Source: Streptosporangiaceae bacterium
GTDB lineage: Bacteria > Actinomycetota > Actinomycetes > Streptosporangiales > Streptosporangiaceae
Length of the DNA: 6,708 bases
Direction: 5' to 3'
Assembly: GCA_030042885.1 (NCBI GenBank)
Contig: JASHYW010000253.1
Location: 1-6,708, forward strand
The notes beneath the pieces were generated by a model. That model saw only the letters and a list, made by a program, of their open reading frames with translations, did not search any database and had not been told where the DNA came from. This document shows, piece after piece, positions 1-5,250 of the stretch (position 1 is its first letter; the number at the start of each line of letters is the position of its first letter). The translations under genes and the position numbers were made by a program.

Positions 1-774
1 GTGCTGGCCCGCGGCACCCCGATGACCCCGGTGATGGCCGAGCTGCTCGGCCGGGAGAACGGCCTCATGCACGGCAAGGGGGGCTCCATGCACCTGCTGG
101 ACGTCTCCCGCGGCATCCTGGGCGGCTACGCGATCGTCGGCGCGCAGCTCGTGGTGGCCAACGGTGCCGCCTGGTCCGCCAAGTACCGGGGCACCGGGCA
201 GGTCACGGTCTGCTATCTCGGCGACGGCGCCACGAACATCGGTGCCTTCCACGAGGCGCTGAACCTGGCCGCGGTGTGGGAGCTCCCGGTCGTCTTCATC
301 TGCGAGAACAACCAGTACATGGAGTACACGCCGATCGGGTCGGTGACCGCGGTGCCCAGGCCGGCGGCCGACCGCGCCGCCTCCTACGGGCTGGAGCCCA
401 TCGTGGTGGACGGCAACGACGTGGAGGCGGTCTACTACACGGCGTACGCTGCGATCAGCCAGGCCAGGGCGGGCGAAGGCCCGTCCCTCATCGAGGCAGT
501 CACCTACCGGCACGGCGGTCACTCCCGGGCCGATCCCGGCAAGTACCGGCCCGCCACCGAGGTGCAGGAGTGGCTGGCCAGGGATCCGCTGACCGCTTAC
601 CGTTCCGTCCTTCTCGGCCGCGGGATCGACGAGGCGGTCCTCGACGCGATCGACAAGGCGGCGCGGGAGGCAGTGGACCAGGCCACCGAGGAGGCCAAGG
701 CCGGACCCGAGCCGCGTCTCAGCCTGGCTGGCACGAACGTGTGGGCCGACGGCGGCAACGCCTGGAGGAACTGA
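1..774 (+). CDS. 2-oxoacid/acetoin dehydrogenase E1 component, alpha subunit (5'-partial)
   Basis: This is the ThDP-binding alpha subunit of a heterotetrameric E1 enzyme (pyruvate, branched-chain 2-oxoacid or acetoin dehydrogenase type). Such enzymes decarboxylate or cleave the substrate and pass the two-carbon or acyl unit to a lipoyl domain in the cytoplasm. The ThDP/Mg motif is present as GDG at window residues 74-76, then 26 residues, then NN at 103-104. A family-typical segment YRHGGHSRADP..YR lies near residues 169-182. Family members have about 320-330 residues; only 257 are visible, and the first codons (LARGTP) match the interior of homologues, just after the usual HGH-like segment. 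The gene therefore starts upstream, and the GTG at position 1 is probably an internal valine. Its stop overlaps the ATG of the lipoyl protein gene (TGATG), implying translational coupling. The family is clear; the substrate is not determined. Confidence 0.93.
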   Translation: MLARGTPMTPVMAELLGRENGLMHGKGGSMHLLDVSRGILGGYAIVGAQLVVANGAAWSAKYRGTGQVTVCYLGDGATNIGAFHEALNLAAVWELPVVFICENNQYMEYTPIGSVTAVPRPAADRAASYGLEPIVVDGNDVEAVYYTAYAAISQARAGEGPSLIEAVTYRHGGHSRADPGKYRPATEVQEWLARDPLTAYRSVLLGRGIDEAVLDAIDKAAREAVDQATEEAKAGPEPRLSLAGTNVWADGGNAWRN

Positions 775-1010
775 TGGCTCAGGTCGAGGTGGTCATGCCC
801 CGGATGGGGGAGACAGTCGACGAGGGCACCGTCAACGAGTGGTTCAGGCAGGTCGGCGACGCGGTGACCGAAGGGGAGCCGCTGCTCGAGATCGGCACCG
901 ACAAGGTGGACACCGAGATACCCGCCCCGGTCTCCGGCATCCTGTCCGAGATCCGCGTCCAGCAAGGCCAGACCGTTCCCGTGGCCACGGTCATCGCCAT
1001 CATCACATGA
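774..1010 (+). CDS. Free-standing lipoyl-domain protein (E2-type lipoyl carrier)
   Basis: A 78-residue protein that is a single lipoyl domain and nothing else. The usual E2 opening (VVMPRMGETVDEGTV, residues 6-20) is followed by the lipoylation hairpin TDKVDTE at 42-48, with Lys44 as the expected attachment site, then PAPVSG at 50-55 and a second half ending in AIIT. In E2 proteins this domain is the N-terminal part of a chain of over 400 residues, followed by a subunit-binding domain and an acyltransferase core; here the chain stops at TGA straight after the domain. The ATG overlaps the E1 alpha stop by one base, and GGAGGA (764-769) sits 4 nt upstream. Placement between E1 alpha and E1 beta suggests it receives the acyl or acetyl group from that E1. 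Whether a separate E2 core and E3 serve it cannot be seen. GcvH-like or biotin-carrier roles are less likely, because DKVDTE is E2-like and the biotin AMKM motif is absent. Confidence 0.9.
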   Translation: MAQVEVVMPRMGETVDEGTVNEWFRQVGDAVTEGEPLLEIGTDKVDTEIPAPVSGILSEIRVQQGQTVPVATVIAIIT

Positions 1011-1060
1011 CCGGCCGCGCTCGGCCTGCCGCTGGTGACATCGTGATTATTTATACCGAA

Positions 1061-1073
1061 CGGAGTCATGGTG
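1061..1073 (+). promoter_or_regulatory. Ribosome binding site and ambiguous start of E1 beta
   Basis: GGAG at 1062-1065 lies only 2 nt before the ATG at 1068 but 5 nt before the GTG that follows it directly at 1071. The spacing favours GTG 1071, while codon type favours ATG 1068. The choice changes the protein by one residue. The CDS is listed from the ATG. Confidence 0.4.
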
Positions 1074-2156
1074 GCAGTTATCACGTACCGCGAGGCGGTC
1101 GCCCGGGGTATTGCCCAGGAGATGCGCCGGGACCCGAACGTGGTGTTCCTCGGCGAGGACGTGGCCGCGGCCGGCGGGGTGTTCAAGACCACGGTCGGCT
1201 TGCTGGAGGAGTTCGGCCCGGAACGGGTCCGTGACACCCCGATCAGCGAGCAGGCCATACTCGGCGCGGCGATGGGAGCCGCGATGACGGGCCTGCGGCC
1301 GATCGCCGAGATCATGTTCAGCGACTTCTTTGCGGTCTGCTGGGACCTGATCGCCAACGAGATTGCCAAGAGCAGGTACATGTCCGACGGCCAGCTTGAG
1401 CTGCCGCTGGTCATCCGGTGCGCCAACGGCGCCGGGGTGAGGTTCGGGGCCCAGCACTCGCAGTCGGTGGAGAACTGGGCCATGGCGGTGCCGGGCCTGA
1501 AGGTCGTCGCTCCGTCCAGCCCGCGCGACGTCGTGGGGCTGCTCGCCGCGGCCGTCCGGGATCCTGATCCGGTTGTCTTCTTCGAGCACAAGGGCCTGTA
1601 CCCGAGCAAGGGCGACGTGCCGGAGGGCGTCGAGGTCATCGACGAGCTGGGCCGCGCCCAGGTGCTGCGGGAGGGCGGGGACGCCACCATCCTCGCGCTG
1701 GCCGCGATGGTGCCGAAGTCGCTGGCGGCGGCCGAGCGGCTATCCGCGGAGCATGGCATCGAGGCCACGGTCGTCGACGTGCGGTCACTGGTGCCGCTGG
1801 ACACGCGGACGATCCTGGCCGAGGTGGGCAAGACCGGCCGGCTGTTCACTGTGGAGGAGAACCCGCGGCTGTGCGGCTGGGGCGCCGAGATCGTCTCGAT
1901 CGTGGCCGAGGAGGCATACGCCGCGCTCACCGGGCCGCCGGTCCGCATCACCACCCCTCACATCCCGCTGCCTGCCGCGGATAAGCTCGAAGACTACGTA
2001 CTGCCCTCGGCGGACAGGATCACCGAGACCGTGCTGTGTTCCCTCGGGGGGAGGGTGTTAGCCCCCGGGGGACGACCCCCCGGGGACCCCCGTCTGGGGG
2101 AAACCTTTTCCCCCAGATCCCCAGGGGGGACCCAAGGGCCCCCGGGACCTGCTTAG
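1068..2156 (+). CDS. 2-oxoacid/acetoin dehydrogenase E1 component, beta subunit, with repeat-encoded C-terminal tail
   Basis: Partner of the E1 alpha subunit: a transketolase-like fold with a pyrimidine-binding N-terminal half and a C-terminal domain that completes the ThDP site. Visible family marks are GEDVAAAGGVFK (29-40), DTPISE with the expected ThDP-activating Glu61, GAQHSQS with His130, a KVVAPSSPRD segment near 146-155, and a C-terminal domain with VDVRSLVPLD and EENP. Homologues of about 325 residues end soon after a PSADRI.. helix, which here falls near residue 315. This ORF instead continues from about Cys324 to residue 362 as a Gly/Pro/Arg-rich tail read from a GC-rich palindromic repeat, and stops at TAG 2154-2156, which overlaps the AGGAGG of the next gene. 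The tail contains TTA (2058-2060), the only in-frame TTA I found in the window. The core family call is secure; whether the tail is functional is unknown. The 57-bp gap upstream is partly AT-rich. Confidence 0.92.
   Translation: MVAVITYREAVARGIAQEMRRDPNVVFLGEDVAAAGGVFKTTVGLLEEFGPERVRDTPISEQAILGAAMGAAMTGLRPIAEIMFSDFFAVCWDLIANEIAKSRYMSDGQLELPLVIRCANGAGVRFGAQHSQSVENWAMAVPGLKVVAPSSPRDVVGLLAAAVRDPDPVVFFEHKGLYPSKGDVPEGVEVIDELGRAQVLREGGDATILALAAMVPKSLAAAERLSAEHGIEATVVDVRSLVPLDTRTILAEVGKTGRLFTVEENPRLCGWGAEIVSIVAEEAYAALTGPPVRITTPHIPLPAADKLEDYVLPSADRITETVLCSLGGRVLAPGGRPPGDPRLGETFSPRSPGGTQGPPGPA
2038..2150. repeat. GC-rich palindromic repeat element at the 3' end of the E1 beta gene
   Basis: A block of alternating C-runs and G-runs, unlike the codon texture on either side. 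It contains a perfect 9-bp inverted repeat, CCCCGGGGG (2063-2071) against 2077-2085 with a 5-nt loop ACGAC. It also contains a perfect 11-bp inverted repeat, TCTGGGGGAAA (2093-2103) against 2107-2117 with a 3-nt loop CCT. A further G-run/C-run pair lies at 2125-2129 and 2139-2143. No T-run follows the 11-bp hairpin, so it does not look like an intrinsic terminator. The block is open in the E1 beta frame and also in the frame of the aldehyde dehydrogenase. It resembles in style the dispersed intergenic palindromes of high-GC actinomycetes and could fold in the mRNA between the two genes. Its exact borders are inferred from the loss of E1 beta homology on the left and the ribosome binding site on the right. 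Confidence 0.75.
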
Positions 2157-2167
2157 GAGGAAATGTG
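2155..2167 (+). promoter_or_regulatory. Ribosome binding site fixing the aldehyde dehydrogenase start at GTG 2165
   Basis: AGGAGG at 2155-2160 is followed by AAAT and then GTG at 2165-2167, in frame with the aldehyde dehydrogenase. The neighbouring ATG at 2163 is out of frame. The site overlaps the TAG stop of E1 beta, so the two genes are probably translationally coupled. Confidence 0.85.
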
Positions 2168-3628
2168 AGCGGCAAACTGGCCGAGATAGTCGGCATCGAG
2201 GTACCCACGCGGCTGCTGATCGGCGGTGAGTGGACCGGCGGTCGCGGCGGCGGCACGCTGCCGGTGATCGACCCGGCCACCGAGGACGCGCTGACCGAGG
2301 TGGCGGACGGCACGGTGGAGGACGCGCTCGACGCGGTCAGCGCGGCCCAGGAAGCGCTGACCGGATGGGCGGCCACCCCGCCGCGGCAGCGCGCGGAATG
2401 CCTGCGCCGCACCTTCGAGCTGATGACTGAGAACGCGGATGCACTGGCCAGGCTGATGGTCGCCGAGAACGGCAAGGCCCTGCGCGACGCGAAGGCCGAG
2501 GCCGCGTACTCCGCCGAGTTCTTCCGCTGGTACGCCGAAGAGGCCGTGCGGATGGAAGGCGTGCTGATGCAGGCGCCGTCCGGGGCGAACAAGATCCTGG
2601 TCATGCGGCAGCCGGTTGGCGTGTCGGTCCTCGTCACCCCGTGGAACTTCCCCGCGGCGATGGCCACCCGCAAGATCGGCCCCGCACTGGCGGCCGGCTG
2701 CACGTTGGTGCTCAAGCCGGCCTCGGAGACCCCGCTGACCGCGCTGTACATCGCCGAGCTGCTGGCCGAGGCGGGCGTGCCTGACGGGGTGGTCAACGTC
2801 CTGCCGTCGCGCAAGTCCGGCGCGGTCGTATCGGCGATGCTGAACGACCCGCGGGTCCGCAAGCTGTCCTTCACCGGGTCGACCGAGGTGGGCCGGATCC
2901 TGCTGCGCGAGGCCGCGGACACGGTGGTCAACTGCTCGATGGAACTGGGCGGCAACGCGCCGTTCATTATCTTCGAGGACGCGGACATCGACTCCGCCGT
3001 CGAGGGCGCGCTCATCGCCAAGATGCGCAACGGCGGCGAGGCCTGCACCGCCGCCAACCGTTTCTACGTGCACGAGGCGGTCGCCGACGAGTTCAGCCGG
3101 GCGTTCGCGGCCCGGCTCGACCGCATGGTCGTCGGGCCGGGCCTGGACGAGGCCACCGATGTCGGCCCGCTGGTCAACGAGCCGACCCGGACGAAGGTGG
3201 CGGAGCTGGTCTCCTCCGCCGCCGCCGACGGCGGCAAGGTGGTCACCGGCGGCCGGGCGCCGGACCGTCGCGGGTACTTCTACCAGCCGACCGTTATCGA
3301 TCAGGTCCCGGCGGGCGCGGGCATCCTGGGCACCGAGATCTTCGGCCCGGTGGCGCCCGTGGTCAGGTTCACCGCCGAGGCTGACGCCATCAACTGGGCC
3401 AACGACACCGAATTCGGGCTCGTCTCCTACGTCTACACTCGTGACCTGAGCCGTGGCCTGCGAGTGTGCGAAGCCCTGGAGGCCGGCATGGTCGGCCTCA
3501 ACCGCGGCCTGGTCTCTGACCCGGCGGCCCCGTTCGGCGGCGTGAAGCAGTCCGGCATTGGCCGCGAGGGCGCCCACGAGGGACTCCTGGAGTTCACCGA
3601 GACCAAGTACATCGCCACGAACTGGTGA
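2165..3628 (+). CDS. NAD(P)-dependent aldehyde dehydrogenase, succinate-semialdehyde dehydrogenase type
   Basis: A 487-residue cytoplasmic aldehyde dehydrogenase that oxidises an aldehyde to its carboxylic acid with NAD(P)+. Landmarks in order: PWNFP with oxyanion Asn161; KPASETP with Lys184, where Ser187 occupies the position held by a ribose-binding Glu in strict NAD enzymes (Ser is common in NADP-using succinate-semialdehyde dehydrogenases); FTGSTEVGR; MELGGNAPF with general-base Glu260; NGGEACTAANR with catalytic Cys294; and EIFGPV towards the C-terminus. Length and the EACTAANR-type active site fit the GabD-like branch, though substrate range in this family is hard to predict. The GTG start is chosen for its AGGAGG site; starting further upstream would translate the palindromic repeat. 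It follows E1 beta by 8 bp, so it probably works in the same pathway, for example by removing an aldehyde or semialdehyde. That pathway link is inference. Confidence 0.92.
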   Translation: MSGKLAEIVGIEVPTRLLIGGEWTGGRGGGTLPVIDPATEDALTEVADGTVEDALDAVSAAQEALTGWAATPPRQRAECLRRTFELMTENADALARLMVAENGKALRDAKAEAAYSAEFFRWYAEEAVRMEGVLMQAPSGANKILVMRQPVGVSVLVTPWNFPAAMATRKIGPALAAGCTLVLKPASETPLTALYIAELLAEAGVPDGVVNVLPSRKSGAVVSAMLNDPRVRKLSFTGSTEVGRILLREAADTVVNCSMELGGNAPFIIFEDADIDSAVEGALIAKMRNGGEACTAANRFYVHEAVADEFSRAFAARLDRMVVGPGLDEATDVGPLVNEPTRTKVAELVSSAAADGGKVVTGGRAPDRRGYFYQPTVIDQVPAGAGILGTEIFGPVAPVVRFTAEADAINWANDTEFGLVSYVYTRDLSRGLRVCEALEAGMVGLNRGLVSDPAAPFGGVKQSGIGREGAHEGLLEFTETKYIATNW

Positions 3629-3655
3629 GCTCTGCTCTCCCGCTCGCCTCCGGGT

Positions 3656-3675
3656 CCCGCCCACCTCCCCATCCC
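3656..3675 (-). other. G-quadruplex motif, copy 1
   Basis: On the minus strand this reads GGG-AT-GGGG-AGGT-GGG-C-GGG: four G-runs of at least three with loops of 2, 4 and 1 nt, which meets the canonical quadruplex pattern. It lies within copy 1 of the tandem repeat. Folding is predicted from the pattern only. Confidence 0.55.
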
Positions 3676-3740
3676 TCTTCACTGCGCCGCCTTCCCTCGT
3701 CGCTCCTTCGTCGCTCTGCTTGTCCCGCTCGCCTCCGGGG

Positions 3741-3763
3741 CCCCACCCACCTCCCCATCCCCC
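3741..3763 (-). other. G-quadruplex motif, copy 2
   Basis: On the minus strand the G-runs are 5, 4, 3 and 4 long with loops AT, AGGT and T, the same 2-4-1 loop pattern as in copy 1, in a slightly G-richer version. It lies within copy 2 of the tandem repeat. Confidence 0.55.
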
Positions 3764-3824
3764 TTCACTGCGCCGCCTTCCCTCGTCGCTCCTTCGTCGT
3801 TCCTCAGTCCAGGCAGTGCCGCGT

Positions 3825-3875
3825 CCCTTTGGCTCGCGGGATCCAGTCGGCGTCCGGCGCCCTTTGGCTCGCGGG
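3825..3875. repeat. 16-bp direct repeat, two copies 35 bp apart
   Basis: CCCTTTGGCTCGCGGG occurs at 3825-3840 and again, identically, at 3860-3875. The sequence between them also holds a second GGCGTCC-like unit that echoes the bases before the first copy, so this may be a second, shorter duplicated unit of about 35 bp. No function is assigned. Confidence 0.75.
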
Positions 3876-3953
3876 GGGTCCCTCCAGGCGGCGCGAGGTA
3901 TTTCTGTCTGGGGCAGGCCGCTCTGGTATTCGGGCCCTGGAGAACGCCGGTGC

Positions 3954-3985
3954 GAAACTGGTGGCATACCAGGTGGCGGTAAGGT
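3954..3985 (+). promoter_or_regulatory. Possible promoter/operator region of the glycan operon
   Basis: A promoter is expected between 3876 and 4023. TAAGGT (3980-3985) fits a TANNNT -10 hexamer, but no good -35 stands at the right distance; GAAAC at 3954-3958 could be an ECF-type element. Between them lies the inverted repeat CTGGT (3958-3962) and ACCAG (3968-3972) with a 5-nt centre, which could be an operator. The arms are short enough to occur by chance. Confidence 0.2.
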
Positions 3986-4023
3986 AGGGCGTCGAAGTTG
4001 TGGCAGGCCCGCACGGGCTAATT

Positions 4024-4038
4024 GAAGGGCATGCGATG
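4024..4038 (+). promoter_or_regulatory. Ribosome binding site fixing the sugar dehydrogenase start at ATG 4036
   Basis: GAAGGG at 4024-4029 stands 6 nt before ATG 4036. The in-frame GTG at 4000 lacks a matching site, and the ATG at 4031 is out of frame. The epimerase gene at 6016 uses the same GAAGGG and 6-nt spacing. Confidence 0.75.
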
Positions 4039-5250
4039 ACGGGACCGTCGGAACTTGACCAGTTTGACCGCCAAGTTGTCATCATCGGCGGCTGCGGCCA
4101 TGTCGGCCTGCCGCTGGCCATCGCGTTCGCCAGCCGGGGCGCGCGGGTCGGAATCTACGACGTGAGCGAATCCTCGGTCGAGATGGTGAATGCGGGCCTG
4201 ATGCCGTTCGTGGAGCCGGGCGCGACCGAGGCTCTCCAGCAGGCGGTGGCGGCTGGCCTGCTCGAGGCGTCCACGGATCCCGCCATCGTGAGCTCGGCCG
4301 AGCACGTAGTGGTGGTGATCGGCACGCCCGTGGACGAGCACCTCAATCCCGACCAGGCGGCGATCCCGAACGCCCTGGGCGGATGCACCGAGCACCTGCG
4401 GAACGGCCAGCTGCTGATCCTGCGCAGCACCGTCTACCCGGGCGTGACGGCGCTGGTGGAGAAGATGGTGGCCGGGTTCGGCGTGCAGATGGAGGTCGCG
4501 TTCTGCCCGGAGCGGATCGCCGAGGGCAGGGCGATGACCGAGCTATTCGAGCTGCCGCAGATCGTTTCCGCGCGCTCGGCGGCTGCCCTCGAGCGTGCCT
4601 CGGCGCTGTTCGGCATGCTGACCAGCAAGCTCGTTCCGATGTCCCCCGAGGAAGCCGAGCTGGCCAAGCTGTTCACAAACGTGTGGCGGTACGTCAAGTT
4701 CGCCACCGCGAACCAGCTCTACATGATGGCGAACGACCGGGGGCTTGACTTCGAGCGGATCCGCCAGGGGCTCACGGCCGATTACCCGCGGGCGGCGGAC
4801 ATGCCCGCCGCGGGCTTCGCGGCCGGCCCGTGCCTGTTCAAGGACACCATGCAGCTCGCGGCGTTCAACCACAACAACTTCGCGCTCGGGCACACCGCGA
4901 TGGCGATCAACGAAGGGCTGCCGCTGTACGTCGTGCACCGGCTCGAGCAGCGGTATGACCTGGGGTCCATGACCGTCGGCATCCTGGGCATGGCGTTCAA
5001 GGGCGGCTCGGACGACATCAGGTCCAGCCTGTCGTACAAGCTCAAGCGGATCCTGGCCTTCAAGGCGGATGCGGTGCTGTGCACCGATCCGTACGTGACC
5101 GTCGATCCCGGGCTGCTGCCGCTGGCCGAGGTGCTGTCCCGGTCCGACCTGCTAGTTATCGGCGCACCGCATCCTGAGTACTCCGATCTGGTGACGGACA
5201 AGCCGGTCGCCGACATCTGGAACATCCTCAAGCACGGTGTCCGGATATGA
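4036..5250 (+). CDS. Nucleotide-sugar dehydrogenase (UDP-glucose/UDP-ManNAc dehydrogenase family)
   Basis: A 404-residue cytoplasmic enzyme expected to oxidise C6 of a nucleotide-linked sugar to a carboxylate in two NAD+-dependent steps, giving a uronic acid. The N-terminal Rossmann domain has GGCGHVG (18-24) and Asp42 at the end of the second strand for NAD ribose. Next come GTPVDE (96-101), STVYPG (from 131) and FCPER with Glu159. The middle helix carries Lys211 and Asn215 (KLFTN). The catalytic nucleophile is Cys266 in GPCLFKDT, with Lys269 and Asp270. The C-terminal domain has GMAFK with Lys322 and DDIRSS with Arg329. The active-site peptide reads GPC rather than GGSC or GGHC of the best-studied UDP-GlcDH and WecC-type enzymes, so the substrate is open. 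Length is normal. Its stop overlaps the next gene by ATGA, indicating a coupled operon. Confidence 0.92.
   Translation: MTGPSELDQFDRQVVIIGGCGHVGLPLAIAFASRGARVGIYDVSESSVEMVNAGLMPFVEPGATEALQQAVAAGLLEASTDPAIVSSAEHVVVVIGTPVDEHLNPDQAAIPNALGGCTEHLRNGQLLILRSTVYPGVTALVEKMVAGFGVQMEVAFCPERIAEGRAMTELFELPQIVSARSAAALERASALFGMLTSKLVPMSPEEAELAKLFTNVWRYVKFATANQLYMMANDRGLDFERIRQGLTADYPRAADMPAAGFAAGPCLFKDTMQLAAFNHNNFALGHTAMAINEGLPLYVVHRLEQRYDLGSMTVGILGMAFKGGSDDIRSSLSYKLKRILAFKADAVLCTDPYVTVDPGLLPLAEVLSRSDLLVIGAPHPEYSDLVTDKPVADIWNILKHGVRI

Larger units (their letters stand above)
3629..3798. repeat. Tandem pair of about 85-bp direct repeats
   Basis: Copy 1 spans 3629-3712 and copy 2 spans 3713-3798. Both open with GCTCTGCT and share CCCGCTCGCCTCCGGG, CCCACCTCCCCATCCC, and a long identical stretch from TTCACTGCGCCGCC to CTTCGTC. 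They differ by a few substitutions and two single-base insertions in copy 2. The left border falls exactly after the aldehyde dehydrogenase TGA. On the right, homology stops at 3798. Within each copy the short unit CGTCGCTC or a close variant recurs. There are no spacers, so this is not a CRISPR array. Confidence 0.85.
3629..4035. other. 407-bp intergenic spacer between the two operons
   Basis: I see no gene here. The first 170 bp is strongly C/T-rich on the + strand and made of a tandem duplication. The next 80 bp holds a 16-bp direct repeat. The remaining 160 bp is ordinary mixed sequence that must carry leader signals for the downstream operon. Reading frames through it on either strand give low-complexity Pro/Ser/Arg or Gly/Glu/Arg sequence with no family resemblance. 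No hairpin followed by a T-run was found after the aldehyde dehydrogenase stop, so an intrinsic terminator is not evident. Confidence 0.8.

Noticed and set aside
1..3. GTG at position 1 as the true start of E1 alpha
   Set aside because: The residues that follow match the interior of E1 alpha homologues, and about 65 N-terminal residues are missing. The window edge cuts the gene.
779..1954. 391-residue open frame on the minus strand
   Set aside because: It lies antisense to the lipoyl and E1 beta genes, is Ser/Thr/Arg-rich, and shows no recognisable domain.
2093..2117. Intrinsic terminator after E1 beta
   Set aside because: The stem is strong but no T-run follows, and the next gene is spaced for coupled translation, so it was kept as a repeat hairpin only.
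2036..2164. Upstream start for the aldehyde dehydrogenase at 2036
   Set aside because: It would translate the palindromic repeat in a second frame and lacks a ribosome binding site. AGGAGG and GTG at 2165 match the family's normal N-terminus.
3629..3798. CRISPR array
   Set aside because: There are only two long units in direct contact, with no unique spacers and no cas genes nearby.
2153..3967. 604-residue open frame on the minus strand
   Set aside because: It is antisense to the whole aldehyde dehydrogenase and the spacer, its composition is Arg/Gly/Ala-rich, and no family motif is seen. Long antisense frames are expected in high-GC DNA.
3558..4025. Small genes in the spacer (plus-strand Pro/Ser-rich frames and the minus-strand frame 3679-4014)
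   Set aside because: They are low-complexity products of the tandem repeat, with no ribosome binding site or family resemblance.
4000..4035. GTG 4000 as the start of the nucleotide-sugar dehydrogenase
   Set aside because: No suitable ribosome binding site lies before it, while ATG 4036 has GAAGGG at 6-nt spacing. The extra 12 residues are not needed for the Rossmann fold.
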